IMG/VR virus record: IMGVR_UViG_3300020428_000014
Coordinates: 1-54,203 of that record
Length of the DNA: 54,203 nucleotides
Reading direction: 5' to 3' (one strand)
Source: a virus
The notes under the pieces were generated by a model. The model did not search any database, was not told where the DNA came from, and saw only the letters and a program-made list of their open reading frames with translations. A program made the translations under genes and the position numbers. Shown here piece by piece: positions 28,770-38,231 of this stretch (the first letter of the stretch is position 1; each line of letters opens with the position of its first letter).

Positions 28770-31600
28770 TAAACGAGGAATGTGCCTACCCCAGGATAAG
28801 AGCCAAATGGTAGTTCACCTACACGATCTTGAGGCCCAATTAATACGTTTCCATCTGAATCCTTAAAACGCAACTTGCAGCTAGACAATAGCTTTCCGCA
28901 TTTGTCTCCACTTGTTTTTACGTCTGCAGCATAGGTGGCTGAGGCTTGCCAGGCTTGCAATGCTGCATCACGAGCTGCTACCGCTGGCTGCCATGATTGC
29001 GTGATATGAGCGTCATAGGCAGCTTGCGCTTGATTGTAATTATTAGCAGCCTGAATACTTCCGACCGCTTGATACTTATCTAACTTGTACTTCTTCTCCC
29101 CTGGCTTGTAAAATCCGTCATCATCTTGTCCCTCCACTGTCTCCTCTACTAAATCTCCTTTCCTGTAGATCTGGCTTAGGCTTACCATGTTACCTGCTTC
29201 ATAAGCTGTTAGCTCTTCGTACTCATCCTCTATCACATATGTATCATTATCAATAAACGAACTACTTGCAAGTGCCCATGTCGTCGCCTCAGCAGCATTC
29301 ATAAGGTCAACCTTCTCTTGTACGATATCTCTTAATTGAACAAGTTGTTGCTTGGATGTTGCGAGTGCTGCCTTGGCGTTGTAATAATTATTAGCCAGCT
29401 GATTGCCCGGGATGCTAGTGATCAGTTGATCGTCTTCGTCAGCACATGGTGCGCCACTGTACGAGCATTCCCCCGATCGATAGGTCCACTGGCATATGTT
29501 TGGAACGCACTGTCTCTTGGGGCTTCGGATCCCATGGAGATCGAGTTTGGCAGATAGCTCAAACTGAACATAATCTCGTGTCTCTGCTGCTTTTCTGTCT
29601 ATTACATATGACTCCATTGGGAATTCCGTGTCAGGTGATGGTGAGTTCCAACTGGGGGCCTGTCCTGCTGGCCAAGTAGCCGCATCCAGGAACTCGGCCA
29701 TTGTCCGTCGTCGTATAAACTTTGCGCCGTTTAAGTCGTTATTTGGTGTCGTCAGGCGGGAAGCATTCATTAATGCCGTAATGGCCCCATCTAAATTATT
29801 AATTGTTACGCTAGGGCGTGGTAGTTGTGTATTTGTGTACTCAAAACCTTCAGCCTTTACAGGTAGAGGCACATACGAAACACCCCGCCACATGATTGGC
29901 CTGTCATCATTTGTCTGCCCTGGGTAAAAGTAAAATGCTTGATTGCTTCCATGGATGTCTTCTACTAATGTCAACTCATAGAGTTCAATGATCGCGCTAG
30001 GCGATGAATCGACTAAAGCCTCAAATACCGCACTTTCTGCCGCCCACAACGCCCCTCTCTTGAGTTCTACGGTTCCGCTATTTGCTGTTGTTACCTCAAC
30101 TGAGACTGAATATGTATTGCCGTCGATTGCTGTAAGCGTTATGCCGGAGACTGTTGGATTGAATCCCCCGATATATGTAAACCCTGTCTGAAACTTGCTA
30201 GTGTGGCCTCCAGCATTAGCGGCTGCGACCAAGTCGGCAGCGATATCTGGAAATCCTGTCCTACTACTAGCTACTGTGACTTCAAAGCTATCAGAAGCGG
30301 CAATGGTGTAGTAATTTATTTTGATTTTATCGCCAACGTCAAATATCCCATCAAATGGCATTTCATAGTGACTTCGTCCCTGCGAATCGGCCGGCGTTTC
30401 TTCTACAAATCCTTCTAAAGGGATTCCGTTGTCTTCCCTGTAGGCAATAGTTGGCCAGGCAGGTTCCGTTGCCCCGGTGTAGCCCGACCGTTTACAAACA
30501 AACACTAGGCCGAGTCTTGAATCAATGGTGTTCGTCTTAATCTTTGAACCAGCTGCAACATTGGTTCCAGCCGCCCAAGTGCTCAGCGATCCAGTGCCTT
30601 GGTAGTTTGAACCTCCATACATGAAGGCTGTGGAGCCAAGGCCAAGAGTGAAATTATTGTAGAGGATGCAATTTGCGTTATCAGAAAGCGCTGGGAGAAA
30701 GTTCTGTGGTGGCCCTACTTGTCGCCAGTTATATTGTGCGCCCCAGATGTGCAGAGCTTTTCGGTATGTGTAATCACGATCTAGTGTTGGTTCGTTGTTG
30801 ACGTGCCACACCCATGTGTTTTGTGTCCTGTTATGCTCCAGCATGTAGTTGCCAGGATTCGTGACGACCATCGTCTTTTCGTTCGGTCTTGATGAGTTAT
30901 CACCCTGAGCGACTCCGATCACTGGGAATTTGTCGGTAAAGCTACTTGGCATCCCATAAGGCAATGAGATATCCGCAGCCTCTTCAAAATTGGGGCTAGA
31001 GCCAATTAGGAAATAGTAATAAGTAATGTGGTCTTGGTCACTACAACTGATCGTTTCTCCGTCTTCTTCATATGTTTGCCCTGTCAGGTCTTCGTCAACA
31101 ATAAATACCTCTCTGACACAGTCTGGCCCTATCGCTTCTTGCCTTGTTCGTGTCTCTATCCTCAACCACAGAAACTTAAAAGGTAAGTCTGTCCCTTCGC
31201 TCCTGTATCGATATACCTTCGTCGCTTCTGAGCTGTTGTTGCCCGTATACACATGGAGAGAGTCAGAGTTTGGGCCAGCCTGTGGCCCGAAATAAACCTT
31301 CTCGCCTTCTACCTTGTAGCTTGATAATTGAGCACTTCCTGTAATATTCTCTACGTTAAATCCCAGGGTTTCGTAGTCTGGTGATGTTATCTCTACGATC
31401 TGGCCAGTCCAAGTGCTGCCAATGTAGTTGCCGGTGTTGTTCCAGCTATCAGCAGGTGGAATACTTTTTAGCTCGCCATATCCATACTTGGGGAATCGTC
31501 TTGCCGCCAGTGGTACTGGACTAAAGTACCTGTTGCATGGGGAATATGTATCTCCTTCCCAAGCCGAGTTGGAAGTACCGCCAGGTGGGATTACAATCAT
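28769..31600 (-). CDS. Lambda L-like minor tail protein, greatly enlarged
   Basis: 943 residues against about 230 in lambda L. The L core appears only from about residue 540: IIELYELTLVEDIHGSNQAFYFYPGQ, MWRGVSYVPLPVKAEGFEYTNTQLPRPSVTINNLDG and EFPMESYVIDRKAAETRDYVQFEL. The Fe-S cysteines of the family are present: RQCVPNICQWTYRSGECSY and, much later, DKCGKLLSSCKLRF. Between them is an insertion of about 170 residues rich in Ala, Gln and charged helices (AKAALATSKQQLVQLRDIVQEKVDLMNAAEA). The first 530 residues are an unknown extension with beta-rich modules. L carries a [4Fe-4S] cluster in lambda, so a metal-bound tip is likely here too. Confidence 0.82.
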   Translation of the reverse strand: MIVIPPGGTSNSAWEGDTYSPCNRYFSPVPLAARRFPKYGYGELKSIPPADSWNNTGNYIGSTWTGQIVEITSPDYETLGFNVENITGSAQLSSYKVEGEKVYFGPQAGPNSDSLHVYTGNNSSEATKVYRYRSEGTDLPFKFLWLRIETRTRQEAIGPDCVREVFIVDEDLTGQTYEEDGETISCSDQDHITYYYFLIGSSPNFEEAADISLPYGMPSSFTDKFPVIGVAQGDNSSRPNEKTMVVTNPGNYMLEHNRTQNTWVWHVNNEPTLDRDYTYRKALHIWGAQYNWRQVGPPQNFLPALSDNANCILYNNFTLGLGSTAFMYGGSNYQGTGSLSTWAAGTNVAAGSKIKTNTIDSRLGLVFVCKRSGYTGATEPAWPTIAYREDNGIPLEGFVEETPADSQGRSHYEMPFDGIFDVGDKIKINYYTIAASDSFEVTVASSRTGFPDIAADLVAAANAGGHTSKFQTGFTYIGGFNPTVSGITLTAIDGNTYSVSVEVTTANSGTVELKRGALWAAESAVFEALVDSSPSAIIELYELTLVEDIHGSNQAFYFYPGQTNDDRPIMWRGVSYVPLPVKAEGFEYTNTQLPRPSVTINNLDGAITALMNASRLTTPNNDLNGAKFIRRRTMAEFLDAATWPAGQAPSWNSPSPDTEFPMESYVIDRKAAETRDYVQFELSAKLDLHGIRSPKRQCVPNICQWTYRSGECSYSGAPCADEDDQLITSIPGNQLANNYYNAKAALATSKQQLVQLRDIVQEKVDLMNAAEATTWALASSSFIDNDTYVIEDEYEELTAYEAGNMVSLSQIYRKGDLVEETVEGQDDDGFYKPGEKKYKLDKYQAVGSIQAANNYNQAQAAYDAHITQSWQPAVAARDAALQAWQASATYAADVKTSGDKCGKLLSSCKLRFKDSDGNVLIGPQDRVGELPFGSYPGVGTFLV

Positions 31601-32025
31601 TACTCTTTCACCTCCCTAAATACGGCTGTAACGGTATTGTTGTTATATGAGGAGAATGTCCTGTTCCATTCGTCACATACAAATTTCTTGTATACAAATG
31701 TACCTGAGGCTAAGTCAGCAGTACTGAACGGTGTGTTTGGTTCTCTCCATGTAAATGCTGTTACTCCATTGCGATCTGACAGGAACCCTTCGATATAGTC
31801 CGCCTCATTATCTGACCTGCTGCCAAATGTCAGGTTGTAACGCTTAAGGTCATTATTCAGGCCAAACCTAAGCCGCTGTTCAGCTCCGGGGTTCTGGAAC
31901 TGCACTTTCTTGACAACTGGCTTGCTGGTTTTGCCAACGTTGTAATCAGGCAGGACATCAAAATCAAAGTAAGCATGATGCTGGTCTCGATGTCTTGTTT
32001 CGTCTGGCGTATTTGGCCAAGTCAT
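31600..32025 (-). CDS. Lambda M-like minor tail protein
   Basis: 141 residues. FDVLPDYNVGKTSKPVVKKVQFQNPGAEQRLRFGLNNDLKRYNLTF, then EADYIEGFLSDRNGVTAFTWREP and FVCDEWNRTFSSYNNNTVTAVFREV match the phage minor tail protein M family (beta-barrel hub-like fold). It connects the tail tube and tape measure to the tip. Shares four bases with H and one with L, in lambda order. Confidence 0.9.
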   Translation of the reverse strand: MTWPNTPDETRHRDQHHAYFDFDVLPDYNVGKTSKPVVKKVQFQNPGAEQRLRFGLNNDLKRYNLTFGSRSDNEADYIEGFLSDRNGVTAFTWREPNTPFSTADLASGTFVYKKFVCDEWNRTFSSYNNNTVTAVFREVKE

Positions 32026-35000
32026 GCGAGGAGGCCCCCTGCTCTTTTCTGCTTGATAATTTCTTGGTTTACTGCCTTCGCGATAAACCTACCAAGCTGG
32101 TTCGCTTTTGGATCATCACCACTGACCTTGCTTCCAGTGGCATCAACATTCACGTTAATCACGGTCGGTCCACTGCCGGAAGTCTCAACCCCTAGTCGCC
32201 CTCCTTTACCTCTTTTAAGTGGCAGGATCCCCTCAGGGCCTGCTTCACCAGCTACGCCGCTTTCAAGGATGCCGCCATTTTTGTAGCGGAAGAACGTTGG
32301 CGAATTAACGATGCCACCTTTTGCGTAAGGAACAATCTTGTTACCTGCAAATGCATTGCCCATTGCGCTGCCTTTAGGTACTCCAAACAAACTCCCCAAT
32401 CCGCCAGACATTGATTCCACCAACGGCTTGATCACCATGATCTGCATGATTTGCTTGGCGATGTCTTTTAGGACCGTTGCCCCAATTTCGCGCAAACTTT
32501 CACCCCAATTGTCCGTTCCTTCAATCAGTGCATCCATCGCCTGGCCCATGCCGTTGCCAATAGCATTTGCGATGCCGTTAGCCAGTTCGGCATTTCGTTC
32601 GTTGAGTCGATTTATCTCTTCTTGAGCGAACTTAGTATTTTCAAGTTCTGCATTCATTTTTAATGTTGTATTATAGTTGTTGTCAATTTTCATAAGCCTC
32701 TCGTCGTGAAGTCTGTTTATTGCTTCTTCTACTTCCTTCCTCTTTTCTGTAGTTTGAATTAGCGCTGCCTCCTTAAGCAATAACGTCTTGTCTTCATTTG
32801 CACTAGAAGTTGCCTCAGTCTTCTGCTCACCAAGATCAAATTTGAATCCCTCCTCTCGGCGTTGGCGGGCGCCCTGCAATGTATCTACCTGTCGATAACG
32901 TCTTAAGCTCCTATCACTATCCTCGACTGCTCCCCTTAATACATCTCCACGAGACATCGCCTCTGTCAAAAGTCTTGCTAGCGCTAGCATCCTTTCTTTA
33001 TCTAAGGCTTCCAACCGGGTTGCCCTTTGAGCTTGTCGCGCATTCGCATTGGGACCTGGAGCGATTGCTGTAATTAATTCGCTTACAGGCCTCGCCACAG
33101 AAATAGCGATTTCATCCCCAACATCTTTAGGGAGCCCGCCCAGAAGATTCTCAATGATCTTTTCGCCCTTCAGCCTCTTCTGGTCATATTCTCTCATCTT
33201 GTCTATATCTTCTTGCGAAGCAGTTCCTCCATAAACCAATCCCCCACCAGAACGTACGGTGGGTTCTGGTATCGGGCTTTTGCCTTTGCCTTCTCTTATC
33301 TTGTTAAACCACTCCCTGTTCGCTCTGCCCAGATATTTTTCATAAAAAGCCTCTTCAAGTTGGTTTCTTTCAATAACACCTTCTTTTAGGATTTTTCTTA
33401 TCTTCTCAGCCGACTTCTGCCTTGCTTCACTCTCCCGTTCAACTTGGTTAGCGTTCGCCTCCATTATTTGCATTTGTGTGTTCTTCGCGATATTTGCAAG
33501 CTCCTTGGCGAGTACCCTCTCCTCGTCATTAAATTGCTGCTCGATCTGTTTCCGTTCATCCTCAAACTGACGCTTAAGTTGTAGCACCTCACGCTCAAGT
33601 GCATAATTAGATCCCTCCGGGTCTTGAAGCTCACGCAGGCGAATCTCTGAATCTTCTCTAGCTCTTACGCCCCTCAAACGCAACTCCTGAAGAGCCCTTT
33701 CGCCTTGGATGATTTTCTCTTTTAAGCCTTCCTCAAGTCTTTCTATCGCTCTAAATTCAGACTTTCTGATGTTTGCAATTTCACGTTCTGTGCTTTTCCT
33801 AATGTTTTTAAGTGATTCCTCCGCCATCTTTTGTACGTCAGCGACTTGTTCTGCTGCCTTTTTCGCTTTAACGTCCGAATCGCCTACGAGATCTTTTTCA
33901 CGCTCAGCGCCAGGGAACATCAGCATGAGCTCCCTATTCGCTGCAGTCATAACCTTCGTTTCCTCTTTCAGTCTCGCAATTGCCGCACTCAGCTTGTCAA
34001 TATTACCTTTCGCCTTCTTAGCTGTGTAATTATTGTCCTCAGCAACCGCGGCCTCTACTGAGCTCAGAGCCCCTCTCAAGCCCTTGAGTGCCGCCATCCT
34101 CTGCTTGTAGGTCTCTAGTGCGTCATCCCCATCTTCGATCTTTGAGCCTTCTATGAGCTTGTCAACCTTTCCACCTAAGCCTCCAGATCTTAACTCCGCT
34201 AGGTCCCTATATGTTTGGACTGCCATCCTCGCGGCCTTCACATTAGTTCCCGATATAAAGTCCAAGAGCACATTATTAACTCTTTCCTGTGACTTAGCCC
34301 TTTCTGGCTTTGTCAACTGATCGAGTTCCTTGTTTAGTGCTATTACTTCATTTTTTGTGTTGAAGATCCTGCGCTCTAAATCACTGCCAAACACAGTGTC
34401 TTCTATGAGCCCCAAGGCCTGCAGCGCATCGGTCGTTTTCACGATGGCGTTTGTGTTTAAATCTTGCAGCTCGGCACCTATTGGCCCAATAGATCTACCA
34501 ATCGCAACCTTGGCAGATTCCATCGCTGCTGTCATTCTCGCGCCCGCCTCCTCTGTGGAAGCCGCCATCTTGTAGGCTGTCCCGGTGAACTTCTCGTCAA
34601 GCAGCTGAAGAAAACGTACATACTCATTCAGCCCTACCGTTCCCAATCTGAGATTCTTTTGTAGCTCTTGAAGATCTCCCCCATAGTTTGCTTCGGCAAA
34701 CAAAGTAACTGCGCCTGAAATCCTTTCAGCGGTTTGGCCTTGAAGTTCTTCTGCGCTGACGCGCCCTTTCGAGAAGACTTGGCTGGCAGCCAATAGTGCT
34801 CCAGCGGCATCTTCAGCGGTGCCGCCTGTTGCTTTCACAGCAGCATTGATTGACTCGAATGCCAACGCACCAACTTCATCAGCTCCACCAGCCCCTTTGA
34901 CAGCAGCAAGTAGCCGTGTGTAGCTCTTTGTTGCCTGAACAATAGGCGCATTCGCCTCAACCGCTGCCTTCCTTACAGTGTCAAGTGCGTTGCTAAATGA

Positions 35001-36428
35001 TATCTGCCCTTCCTCTGCTGACACCCCGGTTGTCGTTAGATCTCGAAGAGCGAGCTCTAGTCTTGAGACCTCAGCAGATAGTGTCGCCGTTTCTGCAATA
35101 ACCTTCCTGGCCTGCCCAAGTGTTGCGCCGACTGCTGCACCAGTGATGGCGGCCCCAGGTCCCATGATCCCAGCAAGCTCTAGTCCGCCTCCAATGGCGC
35201 CCCCTAGGAAGCCTTCAGCGCCGCCGAACACGCCGGCAGCCAGAGCTGTTCCCACTACAGAGCTTATTTGCTGTCCCCTCTGCCCCCTGCTCCGCGTACC
35301 CTTTTCCAGAGTCTTGTCATATAACTCGATCTGCCTTCTTGTTTTTTTGTAAGCCTTGCTGTTTACATCTAATGTGCGACTAATTTTTTCAAGCTCATTC
35401 CTTTGGAAGCTAATTGAGTCAACAGTCTGTTTACTACTCTTTCCTAGTTGATTTATCTCCTTGACTACATCATCAGCAGTGATCTGCATCTGCGCGTTAG
35501 ATGCGGCGGCCTTCCTTTGTTCTCTTGCAAAACCTTGTACTGCTTGTCTTGATTCATTCAACTGGTTCTTGTAACCCGTAAGATCAACCTCTCCTGGCGT
35601 CACTGTCTTCCGCGGCCAGGGTGATGCTGGCCCCTGCCCACTTGCTGTACGAGCCGCTACCTCTTCACTTTTCAGTCCCTGTACTGCAAGATTATATTCT
35701 CTCCCGGCCAGTGATCGCCCACCTGTGTATCCGTAGTAGGTCTGTCCTGCCCTTCGATACTCCCTCCCGCCGCGCTCGTTTGGGATGTTGAAGGTTGTTT
35801 GTCCTTTTCTATAAGCCCCTTTGTACGAACTTTCACCAGCAGCTGGCAACGCCAGTGTGCGATTCAGCTCACCAGATGTTCGTGCGCCTTGAGGGTAAAT
35901 CCCGGCTGCCCTCATGAAGTCAGCTCCGCCAGGTGTCCCCTGGTTTGCCATCATCATTTGCCTTCGGGCCAGCTGCCCTCTCCCTCCGTGCAGATAAGAG
36001 CTAAATCGGGCTTGGAAATCAACTGCTGCTGCGCTAGCAGCTGCTGCGTTTTTCTGGGCTATTGTTAGGTCTCGTACAGCCTTAGTGTGCGCCCTGGTCC
36101 TCTCCGTCGCTCGACTTAGCGAATCAGACTGAGGCTTAAGCCTTTTTGTGACATCACTAATTACACGCCCTAGCTCTGTATATTCCTTGCTACCTCTTGC
36201 TACGTGATCCCTTACATTCTCTAGTACTGCTAACGATCCACGGAGTTCAGCTGTAGTTGCCTTGCTGTTGGCAGCCATCCTTGACGCGGCGGCCCTTAAG
36301 TCGTCAAGGCTTTTCTGCGCTGGTACAACACTATTTTTTAATGCGCCTAGTGCCTTGCTTAGGCTCGCTACTTTCTCCTGGCCAAGAACCTCGGCCCTTA
36401 TATCAACTTTTACTTCTCTTTTTGCCAC
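32022..36428 (-). CDS. Tape measure protein (lambda H-like)
   Basis: 1468 residues from GTG 36428; at about 1.5 angstrom per residue this suggests a tail of roughly 200 nm, longer than lambda's. Long helical heptad blocks occupy the N-terminal third (ALGALKNSVVPAQKSLDDLRAAASRMA) and the 930-1080 region (KIIQGERALQELRLRGVRAREDSEIRLRELQD). A Gly/Ala-rich hydrophobic stretch (VVGTALAAGVFGGAEGFLGGAIGGGLELAGIMGPGAAITGAAVGATLGQA) may insert in membranes. The C-terminus has the conserved YAKGGIVNSPTFFRYKNGGILESGVAGEAGPEGILPLKRGKGG motif of lambda-H-type tape measures. Preceded by the G/GT chaperone genes. Confidence 0.92.
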   Translation of the reverse strand: MAKREVKVDIRAEVLGQEKVASLSKALGALKNSVVPAQKSLDDLRAAASRMAANSKATTAELRGSLAVLENVRDHVARGSKEYTELGRVISDVTKRLKPQSDSLSRATERTRAHTKAVRDLTIAQKNAAAASAAAVDFQARFSSYLHGGRGQLARRQMMMANQGTPGGADFMRAAGIYPQGARTSGELNRTLALPAAGESSYKGAYRKGQTTFNIPNERGGREYRRAGQTYYGYTGGRSLAGREYNLAVQGLKSEEVAARTASGQGPASPWPRKTVTPGEVDLTGYKNQLNESRQAVQGFAREQRKAAASNAQMQITADDVVKEINQLGKSSKQTVDSISFQRNELEKISRTLDVNSKAYKKTRRQIELYDKTLEKGTRSRGQRGQQISSVVGTALAAGVFGGAEGFLGGAIGGGLELAGIMGPGAAITGAAVGATLGQARKVIAETATLSAEVSRLELALRDLTTTGVSAEEGQISFSNALDTVRKAAVEANAPIVQATKSYTRLLAAVKGAGGADEVGALAFESINAAVKATGGTAEDAAGALLAASQVFSKGRVSAEELQGQTAERISGAVTLFAEANYGGDLQELQKNLRLGTVGLNEYVRFLQLLDEKFTGTAYKMAASTEEAGARMTAAMESAKVAIGRSIGPIGAELQDLNTNAIVKTTDALQALGLIEDTVFGSDLERRIFNTKNEVIALNKELDQLTKPERAKSQERVNNVLLDFISGTNVKAARMAVQTYRDLAELRSGGLGGKVDKLIEGSKIEDGDDALETYKQRMAALKGLRGALSSVEAAVAEDNNYTAKKAKGNIDKLSAAIARLKEETKVMTAANRELMLMFPGAEREKDLVGDSDVKAKKAAEQVADVQKMAEESLKNIRKSTEREIANIRKSEFRAIERLEEGLKEKIIQGERALQELRLRGVRAREDSEIRLRELQDPEGSNYALEREVLQLKRQFEDERKQIEQQFNDEERVLAKELANIAKNTQMQIMEANANQVERESEARQKSAEKIRKILKEGVIERNQLEEAFYEKYLGRANREWFNKIREGKGKSPIPEPTVRSGGGLVYGGTASQEDIDKMREYDQKRLKGEKIIENLLGGLPKDVGDEIAISVARPVSELITAIAPGPNANARQAQRATRLEALDKERMLALARLLTEAMSRGDVLRGAVEDSDRSLRRYRQVDTLQGARQRREEGFKFDLGEQKTEATSSANEDKTLLLKEAALIQTTEKRKEVEEAINRLHDERLMKIDNNYNTTLKMNAELENTKFAQEEINRLNERNAELANGIANAIGNGMGQAMDALIEGTDNWGESLREIGATVLKDIAKQIMQIMVIKPLVESMSGGLGSLFGVPKGSAMGNAFAGNKIVPYAKGGIVNSPTFFRYKNGGILESGVAGEAGPEGILPLKRGKGGRLGVETSGSGPTVINVNVDATGSKVSGDDPKANQLGRFIAKAVNQEIIKQKRAGGLLA

Positions 36429-36433
36429 CTTGT

Positions 36434-36765
36434 TTACTCCGAAGAGTTCATAATGCCAAGAGCAGCTGCCTCCATTGTCTGTATTCCTTCAAATACAGAA
36501 CGGGCATTCTCCCCCTTAATTGAGTATAAACGGCACAGCCATTCTAAGGATTGATAATTCAATCCAACGTATGCGCCCATTTCGACTAACCACTGGGTTT
36601 GCATTCGTAGAAACATTATGACAATGTCCCAGTTATCATCTAAGACTTCGTATTCCTTTTCGCTGCTAGAGATTACGACATTAAACACTGCCGCGTCGCC
36701 TTCTAAGCTTTTCTGGGCCGCAGAACCACCACGGGCCCAATACTTAGCGGCGCCCTCTAGGTTTG
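36434..36765 (-). CDS. gpT-like frameshifted part of tail chaperone GT
   Basis: In the -1 frame relative to gene G, this sequence is open from the slip site to the stop at 36434 without interruption (ANLEGAAKYWARGGSAAQKSLEGDAAVFNVV...). It probably is not translated alone: the only in-frame start, GTG 36688, lacks a Shine-Dalgarno and would omit the joining segment. Fused to G it gives a product of about 215 residues. The pairing of a short G with a longer GT made by -1 frameshifting is the rule in lambda-like tail modules, where they guide tape-measure assembly. Function is from context; the sequence itself is helical and acidic with Trp-rich turns. Confidence 0.8.
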
Positions 36766-37083
36766 CTTTTTTTCATCGTCAAGGCTGTTCAAATAAGCCC
36801 GGATCACCCCTCGCGTAAAGCAAGGATCCTCAATTAGTGCCCGAAGCTCACGCGAATTAAATGGCAGCTCCTTGCCTGCTTCATCAGCAACTTTTTCCCA
36901 ACCAACCAAAACAGCCTCGATCAACTCAGTGTCACCTGAGTCAGCGAGGCGTTGGAATTCTGAACGTCCAATCCGCTTAAAGACCGCATCAAACGTGTCT
37001 ACTTCAAACCGGCCTTCGTCAACTGGATAGCTGACCTTGACTGGCCACTTATATGTGCTGGACTTTTTGCGGATGAACGTCAT
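36757..37083 (-). CDS. Tail assembly chaperone G
   Basis: 108 residues. It starts MTFIRKKSSTYKWPVKVSYPVDEGRFEVDTFDAVFKRI, then RLADSGDTELIEAVLVGWEKVADEAGKELPFNSRELRALIEDPCFTRGVIRAYLNSL, which is typical of short tail chaperones between the tube protein and tape measure (a beta start, then helices with GW and LPF motifs). The stop lies 7 bases after a run of seven A residues in the coding strand, where ribosomes should slip into the GT frame. Confidence 0.85.
   Translation of the reverse strand: MTFIRKKSSTYKWPVKVSYPVDEGRFEVDTFDAVFKRIGRSEFQRLADSGDTELIEAVLVGWEKVADEAGKELPFNSRELRALIEDPCFTRGVIRAYLNSLDDEKKQT
36766..36773 (-). promoter_or_regulatory. -1 ribosomal frameshift site (A AAA AAG)
   Basis: The G frame reads GAA AAA AAG CAA ACC TAG. 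A -1 slip on the heptamer A-AAA-AAG continues as GCA AAC CTA GAG with no stop until 36434. A7 followed by G is among the most efficient bacterial slip sites. Confidence 0.85.
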
Positions 37084-37114
37084 AGAGAACCTAGATTCTC
37101 TATTATTCTATTGA

Positions 37115-38059
37115 TCAGGTGTACACCAAATCAAAATCATCATTTCCAGATGTCGGTGTCGCCTGGTATGGCATATTCAGCATCTGGACTGAGTTATCCT
37201 CGCTATAGCTTGGAGCCCCCAGGCTGCAGCGTGCTGCAGTCATCGTGACGATATTGCCAGCAGTTTGGCCGTGCTGGAATGTCAGATTACCTGTACCCGC
37301 ATCTTTTGCGATTGCAAAGTAGTCTTTGTCTGACAAGACGGGTGCCTCGATGACCACATCACCAGCAGGTGCGCGATCAAGGATCATCACCTCACCTGTC
37401 GCATCGCCAATCAGCTGTCGATAAGTCACTTCGTTAGAAAGTGCCATTGACAGGCTGCTTAGACGACCTGCGAAGCTATGGAATTGGAATGAACTTGTGT
37501 TCCCCTGTTGGAATAGTTCTGGCTGCTCCTGATTTGAGTAGGCAACTGTGTAGCCACTTTGTGCCGTATCGGTTGGATCAACGTAAATCCCAGTCATCTC
37601 AAAATCGATGGTTGGAATCTCATTGTTAGAGCAGGAAAGAGTGAATGTGCCCCTAGCCCCCTTCACTTTGTGCTGTACACCATCCACGTTGTAAACCAAC
37701 GTCACAGAGTCATTTCCAGTGAATGACGAGATGGGATCGTATGTCACCGACGTTGAGGCGACGATGGTTTGCGTCATTCCACAGGCACGAAGTACGTCCC
37801 CATATTGAGGAGCAGTGCCTGCCGTGCCTGATCCGGCAAGTTCAACAGAGAATGTACACCGCACACGCTTATTCGCCAGCAATACATCTGACGTGCCGAA
37901 ATACGGACGAACCAAATCGCGTGAAACGCTATCACTCTCAAACGGAGTGACTTCTAGGCTGCGGACGAGGAGTGCATCTGAACCCGTAGGGGTTACTGTA
38001 GCTGCATAAGTAGGTTCAATCTTCGCCAACAGGATCTTCTTCCGACCCAGCAGTGCCAT
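37115..38059 (-). CDS. Major tail tube protein (gpV-like)
   Basis: 314 residues, ATG start. MALLGRKKILLAKIEPTYAATVTPTGSDALLVRSLEVTPFESDSVSRDLVRPYFG and the Thr/Ser/Gly-rich beta pattern (CTFSVELAGSGTAGTAPQYGDVLRACGM... KGARGTFTLSCSNNEIPTIDFEMTGIY) match the long phage tail tube family, which includes a duplicated tube/N fold. Its position between the terminator-like gene and the tail chaperones is that of lambda V. Expected to be the most abundant tail protein. The C-terminal part lacks an obvious Ig-like domain. Confidence 0.88.
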   Translation of the reverse strand: MALLGRKKILLAKIEPTYAATVTPTGSDALLVRSLEVTPFESDSVSRDLVRPYFGTSDVLLANKRVRCTFSVELAGSGTAGTAPQYGDVLRACGMTQTIVASTSVTYDPISSFTGNDSVTLVYNVDGVQHKVKGARGTFTLSCSNNEIPTIDFEMTGIYVDPTDTAQSGYTVAYSNQEQPELFQQGNTSSFQFHSFAGRLSSLSMALSNEVTYRQLIGDATGEVMILDRAPAGDVVIEAPVLSDKDYFAIAKDAGTGNLTFQHGQTAGNIVTMTAARCSLGAPSYSEDNSVQMLNMPYQATPTSGNDDFDLVYT

Positions 38060-38231
38060 TGTCTGTTACCTCAATAGGTGTTTCATGGACGGGGTGACGA
38101 CGGCCGCTCTCTGGGTCATAAATGTACTGACCAGAAACGCCCCAGTATTCGTCATATGCCCACGGCTTAGACTCCTGGTTGGAAGTCATCAGGGTATACC
38201 CTCCCGTGTACTCTTTAATGTTAACTATCAC
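38016..38231 (-). CDS. Small hypothetical protein, 71 aa
   Basis: GTG start overlapping the upstream stop (GTGA); the 3' end overlaps the tail tube gene by 44 bases. Acidic, with YTGGYTLMTSNQESKPWAYDEYWGVSGQYIYDPESGRR. It occupies a place where some siphoviruses have a short tail-completion adjunct. No domain recognised. Confidence 0.55.
   Translation of the reverse strand: MIVNIKEYTGGYTLMTSNQESKPWAYDEYWGVSGQYIYDPESGRRHPVHETPIEVTDNGTAGSEEDPVGED

Noticed and set aside
32338-34664. Several + strand ORFs opposite the tape measure gene
   Set aside because: They are antisense shadows of a long helical gene, Ser/Leu/Phe-rich, with no start signals.
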